Assembly: GCA_030591625.1 (NCBI GenBank)
Contig: JAUVAR010000026.1
Span: forward strand, 1-15,410
Reading direction: 5' to 3'
Length of the DNA stretch: 15,410 bases
Source of the DNA: Candidatus Zixiibacteriota bacterium
GTDB taxonomy: Bacteria > Zixibacteria > MSB-5A5 > GN15 > FEB-12
In this document: positions 14,672 through 15,410 of the stretch, one piece after another
Position numbering within the stretch: the first letter of the stretch is position 1
Layout of the letters: every line of letters starts with the position of its first letter
The notes under the pieces: generated by a model
Database searches by the model: none
Seen by the model: the letters and a program-made list of their open reading frames with translations, nothing else
Told to the model about the DNA's origin: nothing
Made by a program: the position numbers and the translations under genes

Positions 14672-15261
14672 ACAGCGGTATCCTTGATGTATCCATTCCT
14701 TACGGCGTATTCATATAGCTGCTTCTGCAGCAATTTTCTTCCCCGATGCAACCGGGATTTAACAGTTCCGAGCTGAAGATCAACGATGTCTGCAATCTCC
14801 TGATACGAAAATCCTTCCAGAAACGAAAGAATTACAACGATCCTGAAATCATCCGGCAATTCTTCAATCGCTTTTCGGACATCATCATCAAATACCTTGG
14901 CGAATAACGCCTGCTCGGGCGTTTCCGATGGTCCCAAATTTGCCAACTGACCATACAGAAAGTTATCATCAATATCATCAACATTTACCGAAACCGGAGC
15001 ACGAGACTTCGAACGGTAATCATTAATAAATATGTTCGTCATAATCTTGAAAAGCCATGCCCGACAATTTGAGCCTTTCTCAAATTTGTCCCAGTGCCGG
15101 TAAGCCTTTACAATAGCTTCCTGCACAAGGTCTTCGGCATCGCCTTCATTCTTGGTCATTCTCAGAGCTGTCCGATAAAGAGCATCCATATGAGGCAAGC
15201 CTTCTGCCTCAAACTCTTTACGCTTTATCTGTATAGAGCTACCATTATCAGACATGGGCAC
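14668..15261 (-). CDS. ECF-family RNA polymerase sigma factor (RpoE-like)
   Basis: A 197-residue sigma-70 family protein directing RNA polymerase to stress or envelope promoters. Region 2 is clear at about 28-85 (LYRTALRMTKNEGDAEDLVQ, then EAIVKAYRHWDKF and AWLFKIMTNIFINDYRS). A linker of some 45 residues leads to region 4 at about 128-185 (AIEELPDDFRIVVILSFLEG, then the helix-turn-helix FSYQEIADIVDLQLGTVKSR). No additional C-terminal domain is present. The GTG at 15261 has AAGGA eight bases upstream and is preferred; ATG 15255 would shorten it by two residues. It is the first gene of a three-gene unit with its anti-sigma factor and a TPR protein. The SigE/SigR-like subgroup cannot be assigned from the sequence. 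Confidence 0.93.
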   Translation of the reverse strand: MPMSDNGSSIQIKRKEFEAEGLPHMDALYRTALRMTKNEGDAEDLVQEAIVKAYRHWDKFEKGSNCRAWLFKIMTNIFINDYRSKSRAPVSVNVDDIDDNFLYGQLANLGPSETPEQALFAKVFDDDVRKAIEELPDDFRIVVILSFLEGFSYQEIADIVDLQLGTVKSRLHRGRKLLQKQLYEYAVRNGYIKDTAV

Positions 15262-15335
15262 CAGACCCTTCCTTATCCGTTGGTAACTCTTTTTTGACCT
15301 TTGCTACTAAGTAGAACAGATTGACCTTCTTCCTT

Positions 15336-15341
15336 GTTCCC
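15336..15341 (-). promoter_or_regulatory. Possible ECF-type -35 element (autoregulation) upstream of the sigma gene
   Basis: On the minus strand GGGAAC (15341-15336) resembles the GGAAC -35 core used by many ECF sigma factors and lies about 75 bases before the sigma start. The sequence 16 bases further (CTGTTC) is a poor -10 match, so autoregulation is only a suggestion. Confidence 0.25.
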
Positions 15342-15364
15342 TATGTATTGATTTGTGTTAACAA

Positions 15365-15393
15365 ATTATACAACAAAAAGGGCTGATTAAGAA
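15365..15393 (-). promoter_or_regulatory. Candidate housekeeping promoter for the sigma/anti-sigma/TPR operon
   Basis: A perfect TATAAT lies on the minus strand at 15370-15365. With a 17-base spacer the -35 position reads TTCTTA (15393-15388), a weak match. The 149 bases upstream of the sigma gene hold no gene. Confidence 0.45.
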
Positions 15394-15410
15394 AATAGCA
15401 ATATTTTTAA

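Overview
The window looks like chromosomal DNA from an uncultured, moderately AT-rich, Gram-negative-type bacterium. A lipoprotein signal, cleavable signal peptides and an ECF sigma/anti-sigma pair imply an envelope with an extracytoplasmic compartment. The mix of genes (dimeric-type glycyl-tRNA synthetase, RecO, an FtsB/DivIC protein, PATAN/DUF4388, and a response regulator with a cysteine-rich tail) recalls FCB-group or candidate-phylum bacteria such as Zixibacteria. That placement is an inference from gene style, not from a marker comparison. No rRNA, tRNA, insertion sequence, phage gene or CRISPR array was seen.

Layout. 199-2247 (-): large multispanning GT-C-type glycosyltransferase-like protein. 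2406-3396 (-): HPt protein and response regulator that overlap by 26 bases. 3554-6675 (+): lipoprotein, FtsB/DivIC-like protein, recO and glyS, closed by a clear intrinsic terminator at 6711-6739. 6746-7003 (-): small thioredoxin-fold protein without the CxxC motif. 7144-9267 (-): second GT-C-type protein, a paralogue of the first. 9363-10418 (-): selD. 10594-12750 (+): multidomain MshEN / pseudo-receiver / degenerate HD / pseudo-receiver / PATAN protein, divergent from selD. 12767-15261 (-): ECF sigma factor, zinc-type anti-sigma factor and a TPR protein in one probable operon.

The most informative observation is that selD is itself a selenoprotein gene. A simple reading-frame search starts it at a TTG (10319), but the frame continues upstream through a UGA codon (10356-10358) to an ATG at 10418. 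The UGA falls exactly at the catalytic Cys/Sec position of selenophosphate synthetase, three residues before the essential lysine, and is followed by a bacterial SECIS-like hairpin. The organism therefore very probably decodes UGA as selenocysteine, which matters for gene calling elsewhere in its genome.

Other points worth a second look are RNA or operator-like structures that coding regions do not explain: a terminator-like hairpin with a U-tract that contains the start codon of the TPR gene, a hairpin covering the Shine-Dalgarno of the thioredoxin-like gene, a 10-base inverted repeat with a 21-base spacer in the HPt/lipoprotein divergent region, and a 7-base inverted repeat between selD and the MshEN protein. 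I did not find a clearly new multi-gene system. The unusual items are single-gene architectures and regulatory structures.
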